From positions 1-64,000 of the forward strand of contig JBBRZN010000006.1 in the NCBI GenBank assembly GCA_038236705.1: a stretch of 64,000 bases of DNA, written 5' to 3'. Source of the stretch: AC-32 sp038236705 (GTDB lineage Bacteria > Actinomycetota > Thermoleophilia > Gaiellales > Gaiellaceae). The notes under the pieces were generated by a model. That model worked only from the letters and a program-made list of their open reading frames with translations, had not been told where the DNA came from and searched no databases. Below are positions 24,650-32,256 of this stretch, in pieces. A program made the position numbers and the translations under genes. Each line of letters opens with the position of its first letter. Position 1 is the stretch's first letter.

Positions 24650-26720
24650 GCGCGGCCGCCGCCCCGAGCTCCACAGGCCGCCCTTCCCGGGCCGAGCGGA
24701 CGAGGGCGCAGGCAAGCCGGTGCGTCTTCAGGGCATCGTGGTAGGAGACCCGGATCCGGTTGTCCTTACCCTGCACCGCGTCCACAAAGTCGCGGTCCTC
24801 GCAGACGAACGGGTCGACCTCCGCCGCCGTCACCGGTCGCCCCTGGCCCAGGTCGACCATGATCTCGAACTCGGACAGCTCGATCATCAGCCCGTCGCTG
24901 ACCGTGTGAAGCCCGATCCGATGTGGCCAACCGAGGAGGCACGTCGAGGAGATCGAGCCCACAGCACCCGACTCGAACCGAAGCGTCGCCGTGGAGACGT
25001 CGTCGACGTCTCCTACAGGGGCTCCGTCACGCTCGAGCCGCGAGCCGGCCGCGTAGACGGTCGCCACCTCTCCCACCAGGGTGCGCGCGAGATCCAGCAC
25101 GTGCGTCGTCTGCTCGATGGTCTGACCGCCGGAGAGTTCTTGCTGCGACCACCACTGCGGGGGTGGAGTGGAATCGAGCCAGTAACCCATGGCGAGCCGG
25201 GCCGGGTTTCGCTCGAGCAGCGCCCGGGCGCGCTCGTAGATGTCCAGGTAGCGCCAGTGGTAGCCGACAGACGTAGGGAGCCCCGGACTGACGGAGAGAG
25301 CTCCAGCGACCTCCTCGGCGGCCTCCAGATCGACCGCAACCGGCTTCTCGACGAAGAAGGGCAGGCCCGCGTCCACGGCAGCGAGCTCCGGTGCCCCGTG
25401 GGCAAAGGGCGGCACGCAGATGTACAGCGCGTCCAGGCGCTCTCCGGCAAGCATCGCCTCATGATCCTGGTACGTCTTCGCCCCGCATCGCGCGGCCATC
25501 CCCTGGGCCCGCTCGGCCAGCGGATCGGCGACCGCTACAACCGCCACGTCGGGGAACTCGAGCAGGTTCCCGAGATGCCGGCTAGCGATGCCACCGCCGC
25601 CAGCAAAGCCGATCCGAGTCCGCTCCGTGCTCCAACCTCCCACCCTCCGCCGCCGGTCGCGCGGCTCTGCAAGGACTTCGTCGTAGACGCCGGCCGTCTC
25701 GGCGGCTAGGCGCTCGGCGCCGAACTCCTCACGCTGCCTGCGCCGACCCGCCTCTCCCCACACGGAGGCGAGCTCGGGTGAGGACAGGACTTCGTCGAGC
25801 GCGCCGGCGAACGCCGCGGCATCCCCCGGGTCGACGAGCCGACCGGTGCGACCGTCGACAACCGCCTCGGTGAGCCCGCAGACACGGGTCCCGACGACCG
25901 GTTTGGCGAGCGACATCGCCTCGAGCGCGGCGATCGGCAGGCCTTCGAAGAGTGATGGCATCGCGAGCACGTTCGTGCCCGCGAGCAGCGACGGAACGTC
26001 GTCGCGGCGGCCAAGCAGACGCACGCGCCCCCCGAGCCCTCTTCGCGCGATTCCGGCCCGAAGGGATCCCTCGAGCGGCCCCTCGCCGACGAGGAAGAAG
26101 TGCGTCCCCCGCAGCCGGGCCGCGACCTCGAGCAGGAGCTCGAACCCCTTCTGCTCCGTTAGCCGACCGACACTCACCACGAGCCGCTCGCCTTCCCGGA
26201 GGCCGAGACGCTCGGGCTGTGCCGAGAGCGGCTCGATTCCGTTGCGGACCACCCGGATCCTTTGTTCCGGAATGCCCCCGTCGAGATAGCTCTCGGCCGC
26301 CGTGCAGGAGACACAGATCACGCGATCGAGATGTCGCACCATCGCCCGATGGGCCGCCCGCTGACCCGCTGCGGTGACGACGTTCGGGAGATGCTCCGTC
26401 CGAACGATCACCCGGACCCCCGCACGGCGACCGGCAAGAACGGCCTCGTGCCCCTCCCAGGCGACGCCGGCGTGTACGTGCAGCACGTCGATACGGTGGG
26501 CGCGCAGCCATTCCCCGAGCCCTTCGTAAGGTCGAGCCTCAGCCTGCTGGAAGACGTCGAAGCCGGCTGTGCCGGCCCTTTGGAGCAGCTCGGCGGCCTC
26601 GCCGCCGCGGGCGGCAAGCGAAACTCGCCAGCGCGCGCCGAGACGGCACGCGAGAATCAGCATCTGCTGGCCAACGCCCGAGGGATGCGAGCTGTCCGTG
26701 TAGAGGCAAACGCGCGGCAC
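24642..26720 (-). CDS. Fusion of a GT4 glycosyltransferase and a Gfo/Idh/MocA oxidoreductase
   Basis: A 692-residue two-enzyme protein. Residues 1-360 are a GT4 transferase: VCLYTDSSHPSGVGQQMLIL at the start, VSVGRLTEQKGFELLLEVA and the donor motif SLFEGLPIAALEAMSLAKPV. After a basic linker, residues 368-690 are an NAD(P) sugar oxidoreductase: RIGFAGGGGIASRHLGNLL (Rossmann), the lysine motif VEKPVAVDLEAAEEV and the substrate-site histidine in TTHVLDLARTL. Gfo/Idh/MocA enzymes oxidise sugar hydroxyls, often at C3. Joined to a transferase, it may prepare or finish the transferred sugar. First gene of the minus-strand operon; the frame is continuous across the junction. Confidence 0.88.
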   Translation of the reverse strand: MPRVCLYTDSSHPSGVGQQMLILACRLGARWRVSLAARGGEAAELLQRAGTAGFDVFQQAEARPYEGLGEWLRAHRIDVLHVHAGVAWEGHEAVLAGRRAGVRVIVRTEHLPNVVTAAGQRAAHRAMVRHLDRVICVSCTAAESYLDGGIPEQRIRVVRNGIEPLSAQPERLGLREGERLVVSVGRLTEQKGFELLLEVAARLRGTHFFLVGEGPLEGSLRAGIARRGLGGRVRLLGRRDDVPSLLAGTNVLAMPSLFEGLPIAALEAMSLAKPVVGTRVCGLTEAVVDGRTGRLVDPGDAAAFAGALDEVLSSPELASVWGEAGRRRQREEFGAERLAAETAGVYDEVLAEPRDRRRRVGGWSTERTRIGFAGGGGIASRHLGNLLEFPDVAVVAVADPLAERAQGMAARCGAKTYQDHEAMLAGERLDALYICVPPFAHGAPELAAVDAGLPFFVEKPVAVDLEAAEEVAGALSVSPGLPTSVGYHWRYLDIYERARALLERNPARLAMGYWLDSTPPPQWWSQQELSGGQTIEQTTHVLDLARTLVGEVATVYAAGSRLERDGAPVGDVDDVSTATLRFESGAVGSISSTCLLGWPHRIGLHTVSDGLMIELSEFEIMVDLGQGRPVTAAEVDPFVCEDRDFVDAVQGKDNRIRVSYHDALKTHRLACALVRSAREGRPVELGAAAARA

Positions 26721-26915
26721 GGGCTGTCATGCCATCACTGCACAACTCGGAAACGTCGATCCGCCAAGTGCCTTGTGCACACCTACAAAGCGAGGCAAGC
26801 CACGGTGCACGTACCTCACCTGACGTCACCGATCGTCAGTGTTCGTCGTGCTCCGCTGACACGGCGCTGACGCGGTTTCCCGTGAGGCACCCCGACGGCG
26901 CCTGCGCCATCCTCC

Positions 26916-26953
26916 GAACCCGGACGTTGCGGGTTCGAGTCCTTTCGCGCACC
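26916..26953 (+). other. tRNA 3'-end-like remnant
   Basis: The stretch GCGGGTTCGAGTCCTTTCGC followed by GCACC reads like the T arm and acceptor 3' strand of a tRNA, but the T stem is degenerate (GCGGG against CCTTT) and no 5' half lies upstream. It is probably a decayed tRNA fragment, such as the scar of an integrated element. Confidence 0.35.
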
Positions 26954-26954
26954 G

Positions 26955-27374
26955 TCAGTCGAGCGTCCGGGCCATGCTGATCGCGTCCGGCGCCGTGGGG
27001 TTGAAGCCGTGCCTGGCGTAGAGCTTGCGACCGGGTGGATCGGCGAGCAGGTTCACGAACGCGGCCGCCGGTGCTTCGCGGCGGATTCGCTCGAGCAGAG
27101 CGGTGAGGATGGCGTCGCCGAGGCCTCGGCGCTGGTGCTCGGGGAGCACGGCCATGTCGACCACGTGGAAGTACCAGCCTCCATCGCCGAGTACCCGGCC
27201 CATGCCCACCGTCGTGCCATCGGCCTCGTGAAGAACATGCACGGCCGCCCAGCTTCCACCGAGCGCCGCCTCGGCTTGATCCTGTCGTTTCGGGGACAGC
27301 CCGGCGCGCTCGCGCAGTAGCAAGTAGTCGGCCACGCTGGGCGGCCCATCCGCCAGGCGATACCCGGGGCTCAT
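26955..27374 (-). CDS. GNAT family N-acetyltransferase
   Basis: A 139-residue acyl-CoA-dependent N-acetyltransferase. Motif A is the acetyl-CoA pyrophosphate loop PEHQRRGLGDAILTAL following the strand YFHVVDMAVL; the C-terminal NLLADPPGRKLYARHGF is typical of the family's final strand and helix. ATG at 27374 overlaps the TGA of the channel gene (ATGA), so the longer start at 27398 is less likely. The substrate amine cannot be deduced. Confidence 0.88.
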   Translation of the reverse strand: MSPGYRLADGPPSVADYLLLRERAGLSPKRQDQAEAALGGSWAAVHVLHEADGTTVGMGRVLGDGGWYFHVVDMAVLPEHQRRGLGDAILTALLERIRREAPAAAFVNLLADPPGRKLYARHGFNPTAPDAISMARTLD

Positions 27375-27978
27375 GACGCCCGATCCTGGCGCACCCACAG
27401 GGTCACGAGCCGGGCAACGAGCGTGACGAGAAAAACCTGCCCTAGCAGCGCTTCGAGCGCCGTCAGCGCTTGGGGCAGCCCGACGGCCGGTGAGAGGTCG
27501 CCGAAGCCGAGCGTCGTCAGGGTGACGAAGCTGAAATAGGGTACTCGGACTCCTGATGCTGCCCGGCTTGAGCGAAGAACGGCGCGTCGCGAATGGAGTC
27601 GACAGCGAGGTACGCGAATGCGAACAGCAGTCCGACGAGCACGTACGTGCAGAGCGCGCCGAGCACCGTCTCGTGACTGACCCGCTCGTGGTGCAGGACG
27701 CGGCTCAACGTGATCGGGAGCGTGGCCGTCACGAGGAGGGCCGCTGGCAGCAGGTACGTGAGCCCGATGATCGACTCCGAGTTGACGATGAGCACGACGG
27801 GCGCGAGCAGCACGCAGACTGCGATCGAGAGCCAGTGACGGCGCTTGATCGTGTGGCCGGTGTCGGGGTCGCTGATGGCGACCACAAGCGCAGCTGCGGC
27901 CAGGAACGTGCTGCCGATCACCCCCCAGCGCTTGTCCTCGACCACCTCGATGAGGAAGAAGTTCGCGAGCAGGAGCAC
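27371..27978 (-). pseudogene. Two-pore-type potassium channel protein, frameshifted
   Basis: From GTG 27978 (an upstream CTG is also possible) the frame encodes four or five hydrophobic helices, then stops at 27517 after PFFAQAGQHQESEYP. In the neighbouring frame, from about 27540 down to a TGA at 27371, the rest of an ion-channel domain continues: YFSFVTLTTLGFGDLSPAVG with the selectivity filter TLGFGD, then QALTALEALLGQVFLVTLVA as the last pore helix. One lost base (or two extra) near 27536-27541 restores an ordinary Ion_trans_2 protein of about 200 residues. The downstream GNAT start overlapping the restored stop codon supports a recently intact gene. Either a real mutation or a sequencing error. 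Confidence 0.75.
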
Positions 27979-28057
27979 GAGCAGCGCCGCGTAGCTGTCG
28001 AGGATCTGGTCGCGCGCCGCCGCATCGTCCAGCGAGACGATAGTGACGAGCGACGCT

Positions 28058-28378
28058 TTAGCGAAGCCAGGGAGCGAGCAGCTCTTCGATCTGGCGACAG
28101 CCTCGCGGGGACGTGAGCCGCCCGCTCACCCGGTTGCCGTCCACGACCACGAGCGTCGGCACCTCGTCGATCCCGAATCGCTGCACTAGCTCCGGCTCCT
28201 CCTCCACGTCGACGCGGTACATGCGGAAGGACTCGTGGTTGTGGCGCCTCTGCAGGACCTGCGACAGGTAGCCGTCGACGCGCCGCGAGCGGCCCGAGGC
28301 CGGCGAGAAGAAGAAGATCAAGCGCGGTCGCTCCTCCACCGGCGGCGGCCGAATCACAGCTAAGCGATTCCCTGCCAT
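28058..28378 (-). CDS. Thioredoxin-fold protein without the CxxC motif
   Basis: A 106-residue protein with the thioredoxin plan: strand RLIFFFSPASGRSRRVDGYL where WCGPC would sit, strand FRMYRVDVEEEPELVQRFGI and the cis-proline segment DEVPTLVVVDGNRVSGRLTS. Both active-site cysteines are missing, so it cannot act as a dithiol oxidoreductase; it may bind a partner. ATG at 28378 agrees with the domain start. The channel gene begins within or just after its 3' end. Confidence 0.72.
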   Translation of the reverse strand: MAGNRLAVIRPPPVEERPRLIFFFSPASGRSRRVDGYLSQVLQRRHNHESFRMYRVDVEEEPELVQRFGIDEVPTLVVVDGNRVSGRLTSPRGCRQIEELLAPWLR

Positions 28379-28446
28379 AGCGTCACTCTTCCCTCCAACG
28401 TGCTTGCTTCGAAACCCGCCAGGGCCACGGAGTCGTAACCACGGGG

Positions 28447-28452
28447 TAGGCT
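28447..28452 (+). promoter_or_regulatory. -10 element (TAGGCT) of the acyl-CoA carboxylase beta gene
   Basis: Seven bases lie between TAGGCT and the GTG at 28460; no ribosome site is present, so the message is probably leaderless. Confidence 0.45.
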
Positions 28453-28459
28453 CACCGCC

Positions 28460-30019
28460 GTGGCAGTGCTGACCTCCCAGACCGAGTCCTCGGACGCGTT
28501 CGAGGAGCGGCGCGCGCGAATGGACGAGCTCGTCGCGGAGCTGCGCGAGCGCACGGCGCAGGTCGCGCGCGGCGGGGGCGAGAAAGCCCTCGAGAAGCAC
28601 CGCTCGCGCGGGAAGCTGACCGCTCGCGAGCGGATCGACCGGCTACTCGACCCCGATACGGCCTTCCTCGAGCTCTCGGCCCTGGCCGCTTGGGAGCTGT
28701 ACGAGGGTCAGGCCCCGGGCGCCGGCATCGTCACCGGGATCGGCGTGCTCGAGGGCCGCGAGTGCGTGCTAGTCGCCAACGACGCCACCGTCAAGGGCGG
28801 CACCTACTTCCCGCTGACCGTGAAGAAGCACCTGCGCGCGCAGGAGATCGCCGAGCAGAACCACCTGCCGTGCATCTACCTGGTGGACTCCGGCGGGGCC
28901 TTCCTGCCGCTCCAGGACGAGGTCTTCCCCGACCGCGACCACTTCGGCCGGATCTTCTACAACCAGGCGCGGCTCTCCGCGCAGGGGATCCCGCAGATCG
29001 CCTCGGTGATGGGCTCCTGCACCGCCGGCGGCGCCTACGTGCCGGCGATGAGCGACGAGACGGTGATCGTGCGCGGCACCGGCACGATCTTCATCGGCGG
29101 GCCGCCGCTCGTCAAGGCGGCGACCGGCCAGGAAGTGACCGCCGAGGAGCTGGGCGGCGCCGACGTGCACGCGCGGCAGTCGGGGGTGGCCGACCACTAC
29201 GCGACCTCGGACGAGCACGCGCTCGCGCTCGTCCGGGAGATCGTGCGCAACCTCAACCTGGCCGAAAAGGACCCGCCCTGGGGTCTGACCCCCCCGGAGG
29301 AGCCCGCCGCCGACCCGGGCGAGCTGTACGGCCTGATCCCGGCCGACTTCCGCCAGCAGGTCGACCCGCGCGAGCTGATCGCCCGGATCGTCGACGGCTC
29401 GCGCTTCCACGAGTTCAAGGCGCTCTACGGCGAGACCCTCGTCTGCGGCTTCGCCCGGCTCGAGGGTTACCCGGTGGCGATACTCGCGAACAACGGCGTC
29501 CTCTTCGGAGAGTCGGCGGCCAAGGGCGCCCACTTCGTCGAGCTGGCCTGCAAGCGAAAGATCCCGCTCGTCTTCCTGCAGAACATCACGGGCTTCATGG
29601 TCGGCAAGGAGTACGAGGCGCGCGGGATCGCGCGGGACGGCGCCAAGCTCGTGACCGCCGTCGCCTGCGCGGAGGTGCCGAAGTTTACGGTCATCGTCGG
29701 CGGCTCCTTCGGCGCGGGCAACTACGGCATGTGCGGCCGCGCCTACTCGCCGCGGCAACTCTGGATGTGGCCGAACGCGCGCATCTCCGTGATGGGCGGC
29801 GAGCAGGCCGCAACGGTCCTCTCGATGGTCGGCGACACCGACCCCGACGAGATCCGCGCCAAGTACGAGGCCGAGGGCAACCCGTACTACTCGACCGCGC
29901 GCCTCTGGGACGACGGGATCATCGACCCGCTGGACACGCGCCGGGTGCTCGCCCTCGGGATCTCGGCCGCGCTGAACGCGCCGATCCCCGAGACCACCTT
30001 CGGCGTCTTCCGGATGTAG
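28460..30019 (+). CDS. Acyl-CoA carboxylase beta subunit, methylcrotonyl-CoA carboxylase type
   Basis: A 519-residue carboxyltransferase that moves CO2 from carboxybiotin to an acyl-CoA. Signatures include KHRSRGKLTARERIDRLLDP, the N-terminal acyl-CoA site LVDSGGAFLPLQDEVFPDRD and GSCTAGGAYVPAMSDE, and the C-terminal FLQNITGFMVGKEYEARGI. The LPLQDEVFPD pattern is that of methylcrotonyl-CoA carboxylase beta (MccB/LiuB), not propionyl- or acetyl-CoA carboxylase. The likely partner, the biotin carboxylase/carrier subunit, lies at 32991. Together with the LiuC-like hydratase it suggests leucine breakdown. Confidence 0.92.
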   Translation: MAVLTSQTESSDAFEERRARMDELVAELRERTAQVARGGGEKALEKHRSRGKLTARERIDRLLDPDTAFLELSALAAWELYEGQAPGAGIVTGIGVLEGRECVLVANDATVKGGTYFPLTVKKHLRAQEIAEQNHLPCIYLVDSGGAFLPLQDEVFPDRDHFGRIFYNQARLSAQGIPQIASVMGSCTAGGAYVPAMSDETVIVRGTGTIFIGGPPLVKAATGQEVTAEELGGADVHARQSGVADHYATSDEHALALVREIVRNLNLAEKDPPWGLTPPEEPAADPGELYGLIPADFRQQVDPRELIARIVDGSRFHEFKALYGETLVCGFARLEGYPVAILANNGVLFGESAAKGAHFVELACKRKIPLVFLQNITGFMVGKEYEARGIARDGAKLVTAVACAEVPKFTVIVGGSFGAGNYGMCGRAYSPRQLWMWPNARISVMGGEQAATVLSMVGDTDPDEIRAKYEAEGNPYYSTARLWDDGIIDPLDTRRVLALGISAALNAPIPETTFGVFRM

Positions 30020-30030
30020 AGAGGAGTGAA

Positions 30031-30219
30031 ATGGCGTACTCGATCGTGCGAGGCTCAGGGGCCTACTGGGTGCACGGCAAGGAGATTTCCGTCCGCGAGG
30101 GCACGTTCATGGGCTTCGATCCCGAAACGACACACGTTCCGGTCGCAGGGCCGAACGTGATGACGTTCGTCGCCGTCGGCTCACGCCGCGGCAGCTACGA
30201 GCAAAGGGAGTCGTTTTGA
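30031..30219 (+). CDS. Half-cupin small protein (62 aa)
   Basis: Starts at ATG 30031 after GAGAGGAG, a good ribosome site, 11 bases after the carboxylase stop. The sequence reads as the C-terminal half of a cupin barrel: GSGAYWVHGKEISVREGTFM, then a strand with FDPETTHVPVAGPNVMTFVA. The N-terminal half, which carries the HxH metal ligands, is absent. It may dimerise to complete a barrel or be a remnant; good initiation signals and coupling argue for expression. Confidence 0.6.
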   Translation: MAYSIVRGSGAYWVHGKEISVREGTFMGFDPETTHVPVAGPNVMTFVAVGSRRGSYEQRESF

Positions 30220-30374
30220 ACCACACGATCGAGCTGAACGAAGACGAGCTGCGACTCCTCCAGTCGGCGCTCCATGCCTACCTCGACGACTTCGGGCACG
30301 AGGAGGCCGACGTGCTCCGAGAGATCAAGGAGCTGCTCGCGAAGCTCCCGACCGCCGGTGTGCCCGACGATTAA
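30216..30374 (+). CDS. Acidic helical microprotein (52 aa)
   Basis: A TTG at 30216 overlaps the previous TGA (TTGA) and follows AAGGGAG by five bases. The product begins MNHTIELNEDELRLLQSALH and ends KLPTAGVPDD; it is mostly helix with a leucine/glutamate pattern, soluble and acidic. It overlaps the stop of the convergent FAD enzyme by four bases. Family unknown, but the position and ribosome site make it a likely real gene. Confidence 0.55.
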   Translation: MNHTIELNEDELRLLQSALHAYLDDFGHEEADVLREIKELLAKLPTAGVPDD

Positions 30375-31423
30375 AGGATCAGCGTCTCGGCGAACCCGGC
30401 GCCGGAGTCGAAGCGCTCGAGCCGGTAGGGCTCGAGGTCGAGGCTCGGGCTGAGGCCCAGGATCTCCTCCGCGAGCGCGCGGCCGACAGCGGGCGACTGC
30501 ATGAACCCGTGGCCGGAGAAGCCGCAGGCGGCGTAGACGCCGTCGGCCACCTCACCGAGAATCGGGTGCGCGTCGGGGGTCATGTCGTAGAGGCCCGCCC
30601 AGCCGCGCTCGATCGTGGCCTCGGCCGCAGGTGCGTAGCGGTGCCGCAGCCGCTCGAGACAGTCGTCGTAGAGCGTCTCGTCGACCACCTCCTCGAAGCC
30701 CCAGCGCGGCTCCGGATCGACCATCGCCAACACGAGCCGGTGCCCACGGCGGCGGAAATGGAACCCGCTCTCGGCCTCGAGCACCATCGGCAGGTTCTCC
30801 GGCGGCTGCGGCAGCTCGCTCGTCTCGAGCAGCTGGCGGCAGAGCGGGCGCACCGGAAGATCGACTCCGCGCGCCGCGCCCAGCGCGGCCGACCACGGGC
30901 CGCAGGCGATCACGAGCACTTCCGCCTCCAGCGTCTCGGCCGCGGTTCCCTCCCGGACCTCGACGCCGAGCCTGAGCGCGCGCCGAACGAGCTCGCGGGT
31001 GACCGCGGGCGGATCGGCCACTCCGTCGGTGGCGCAGAAGACGGCACCGAGCACGTCGTCCGTGCGCAGGCCCTCCACGAAACGGGCGTCGAGGCGCTCG
31101 ACCGGGACGCCGAGCTCGGCCTGTAGCTCGCGCCGCTCCTCCAGCTCCGCCAGGCCTTGCTCGGTGGTGGCCAGGAACAGGTACCCGACCTGGGCGAACA
31201 GCGGCTCGCCGAGCTCCTCGAAGAAGCGAATGCTGGCCTGCGCGAGCCTCACCTCGGCGGCGGTCGAGAATTGCTGGCGCACGCCGCCCATGGCCTTCGA
31301 GGTTGCACCGCGAGCCACGCGGCCGCGATCGGCGAGCACGACGTCGCGCGCGCCCAACGAGGCTAGGTGGTACGCGAGCGAGGCTCCGATCGCCCCCGCT
31401 CCCGCTACGACGATTCGAGCCAC
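30371..31423 (-). CDS. FAD-dependent oxidoreductase of the DAO/sarcosine-oxidase group
   Basis: A 350-residue DAO-fold flavoenzyme. The FAD motif is IVVAGAGAIGASLAYHLA, followed by VVLADRGRVARGATSKAMGG, where the T/S-K-A-M-G stretch sits next to the flavin; the C-terminal ADGVYAACGFSGHGFMQSPA is the second FAD contact. Such enzymes oxidise N-methyl or secondary amines (sarcosine, proline, glycine betaine products) with H2O2 release. The gene overlaps the aldolase upstream by 19 bases, suggesting one pathway for an amino acid derivative. Substrate not determined. Confidence 0.88.
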   Translation of the reverse strand: MARIVVAGAGAIGASLAYHLASLGARDVVLADRGRVARGATSKAMGGVRQQFSTAAEVRLAQASIRFFEELGEPLFAQVGYLFLATTEQGLAELEERRELQAELGVPVERLDARFVEGLRTDDVLGAVFCATDGVADPPAVTRELVRRALRLGVEVREGTAAETLEAEVLVIACGPWSAALGAARGVDLPVRPLCRQLLETSELPQPPENLPMVLEAESGFHFRRRGHRLVLAMVDPEPRWGFEEVVDETLYDDCLERLRHRYAPAAEATIERGWAGLYDMTPDAHPILGEVADGVYAACGFSGHGFMQSPAVGRALAEEILGLSPSLDLEPYRLERFDSGAGFAETLIL

Positions 31424-32232
31424 GCGTCCAGCTCCCGTTTCTCCTCGTCGTTTAGGCGGCGAAGCGGCGGGCGCACGTCCTCCCGCAGCGGCACGCCGCG
31501 GCGGCCGAGGACGAACTTCGCCGCCGCCTGGAACGGGTAGCGGTCGAGCGTGCGCCGCAGCTCCGTGACGTCGCCTGCGCGATCGCGGACAAGTGCGACC
31601 ACTTGCTCGGGGAACACCGACGCGAGCCCGGAGACAGCTCCGGCCGAGCCCCGCTCCAGCCCGGCGAGCACGAGGTCCTCGGCGCCGACGAATACGTCGA
31701 GTCCCTCGAGCAGATACGGCTCAACCGCCTCTAACGGCCGGTCGGAGACCTTCAGGCCGGCGAGATTCGGCGCCAGCTCCCGCAACCGCTCGAGGACAGG
31801 CAACGGTACCGCGTAGCCGCTGCGGGCCTGGAACTCGTAGACGTAGAAGGGCACGGGCGCGCAGGCATGGGCGGCTGCGGCCAGGTGGGCGAGCAGCGAC
31901 TCGTCGTCCAGGGCGTAGTACGGCGGCGAGATCACGGCCACGCCCGCGGCGCCCGACTCCGCCGCGTGACCGGCCAGCGCGGCCGTCTCGGCCGTCGTCT
32001 GCGCCCCGCAGTGGACGATTACCGGCAGCGGTCCGTCGAGGAAGAGCTCGGCCGCTCGCCGCCGCTCGGCCGCGGAGAGGAGGATCCCCTCCCCCGTCGT
32101 CCCGAGCGCCAGGATTCCGTCGAGCCCGGCCGCCGCGAGAAACGCGAGATAGAGCCCGAAGGCCTCCTCGTCCAGGGCGGCGCCGTCGTCGCGCAGAGGG
32201 GTGACGGCGGCCGCGAGCACTCCGCGCAGCAT
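31405..32232 (-). CDS. DapA/NAL-family aldolase or dehydratase
   Basis: A 275-residue TIM-barrel class I aldolase of the dihydrodipicolinate synthase family. Visible are the GTTGE loop (ALGTTGEGILLS) for carboxylate binding, the tyrosine in FYVYEFQARSG and the Schiff-base lysine in LAGLKVSDRP. It is shorter than housekeeping DapA (about 290-300) and is coupled to a DAO-type oxidase instead of lysine genes, so a catabolic role (an oxo-acid such as a hydroxyproline or sugar-acid intermediate) is more likely. ATG at 32232 is preceded by AAGGATGGAG; its start is 24 bases from the divergent hydratase. Confidence 0.87.
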   Translation of the reverse strand: MLRGVLAAAVTPLRDDGAALDEEAFGLYLAFLAAAGLDGILALGTTGEGILLSAAERRRAAELFLDGPLPVIVHCGAQTTAETAALAGHAAESGAAGVAVISPPYYALDDESLLAHLAAAAHACAPVPFYVYEFQARSGYAVPLPVLERLRELAPNLAGLKVSDRPLEAVEPYLLEGLDVFVGAEDLVLAGLERGSAGAVSGLASVFPEQVVALVRDRAGDVTELRRTLDRYPFQAAAKFVLGRRGVPLREDVRPPLRRLNDEEKRELDAWLESS

Positions 32233-32242
32233 GCTCCATCCT

Positions 32243-32248
32243 TACGAT
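32243..32248 (+). promoter_or_regulatory. -10 element (TACGAT) of the LiuC-like hydratase
   Basis: TACGAT is eight bases before the ATG at 32257. The same 24-base gap carries the ribosome site of the divergent aldolase on the other strand, so the two signals overlap. Confidence 0.45.
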
Positions 32249-32256
32249 GCGCGCGG

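Noticed and set aside
24650..24715. Longer start for the MDR dehydrogenase at 24715
   Set aside because: The extra 22 residues are a shifted-frame reading of the upstream fusion gene and have no family counterpart.
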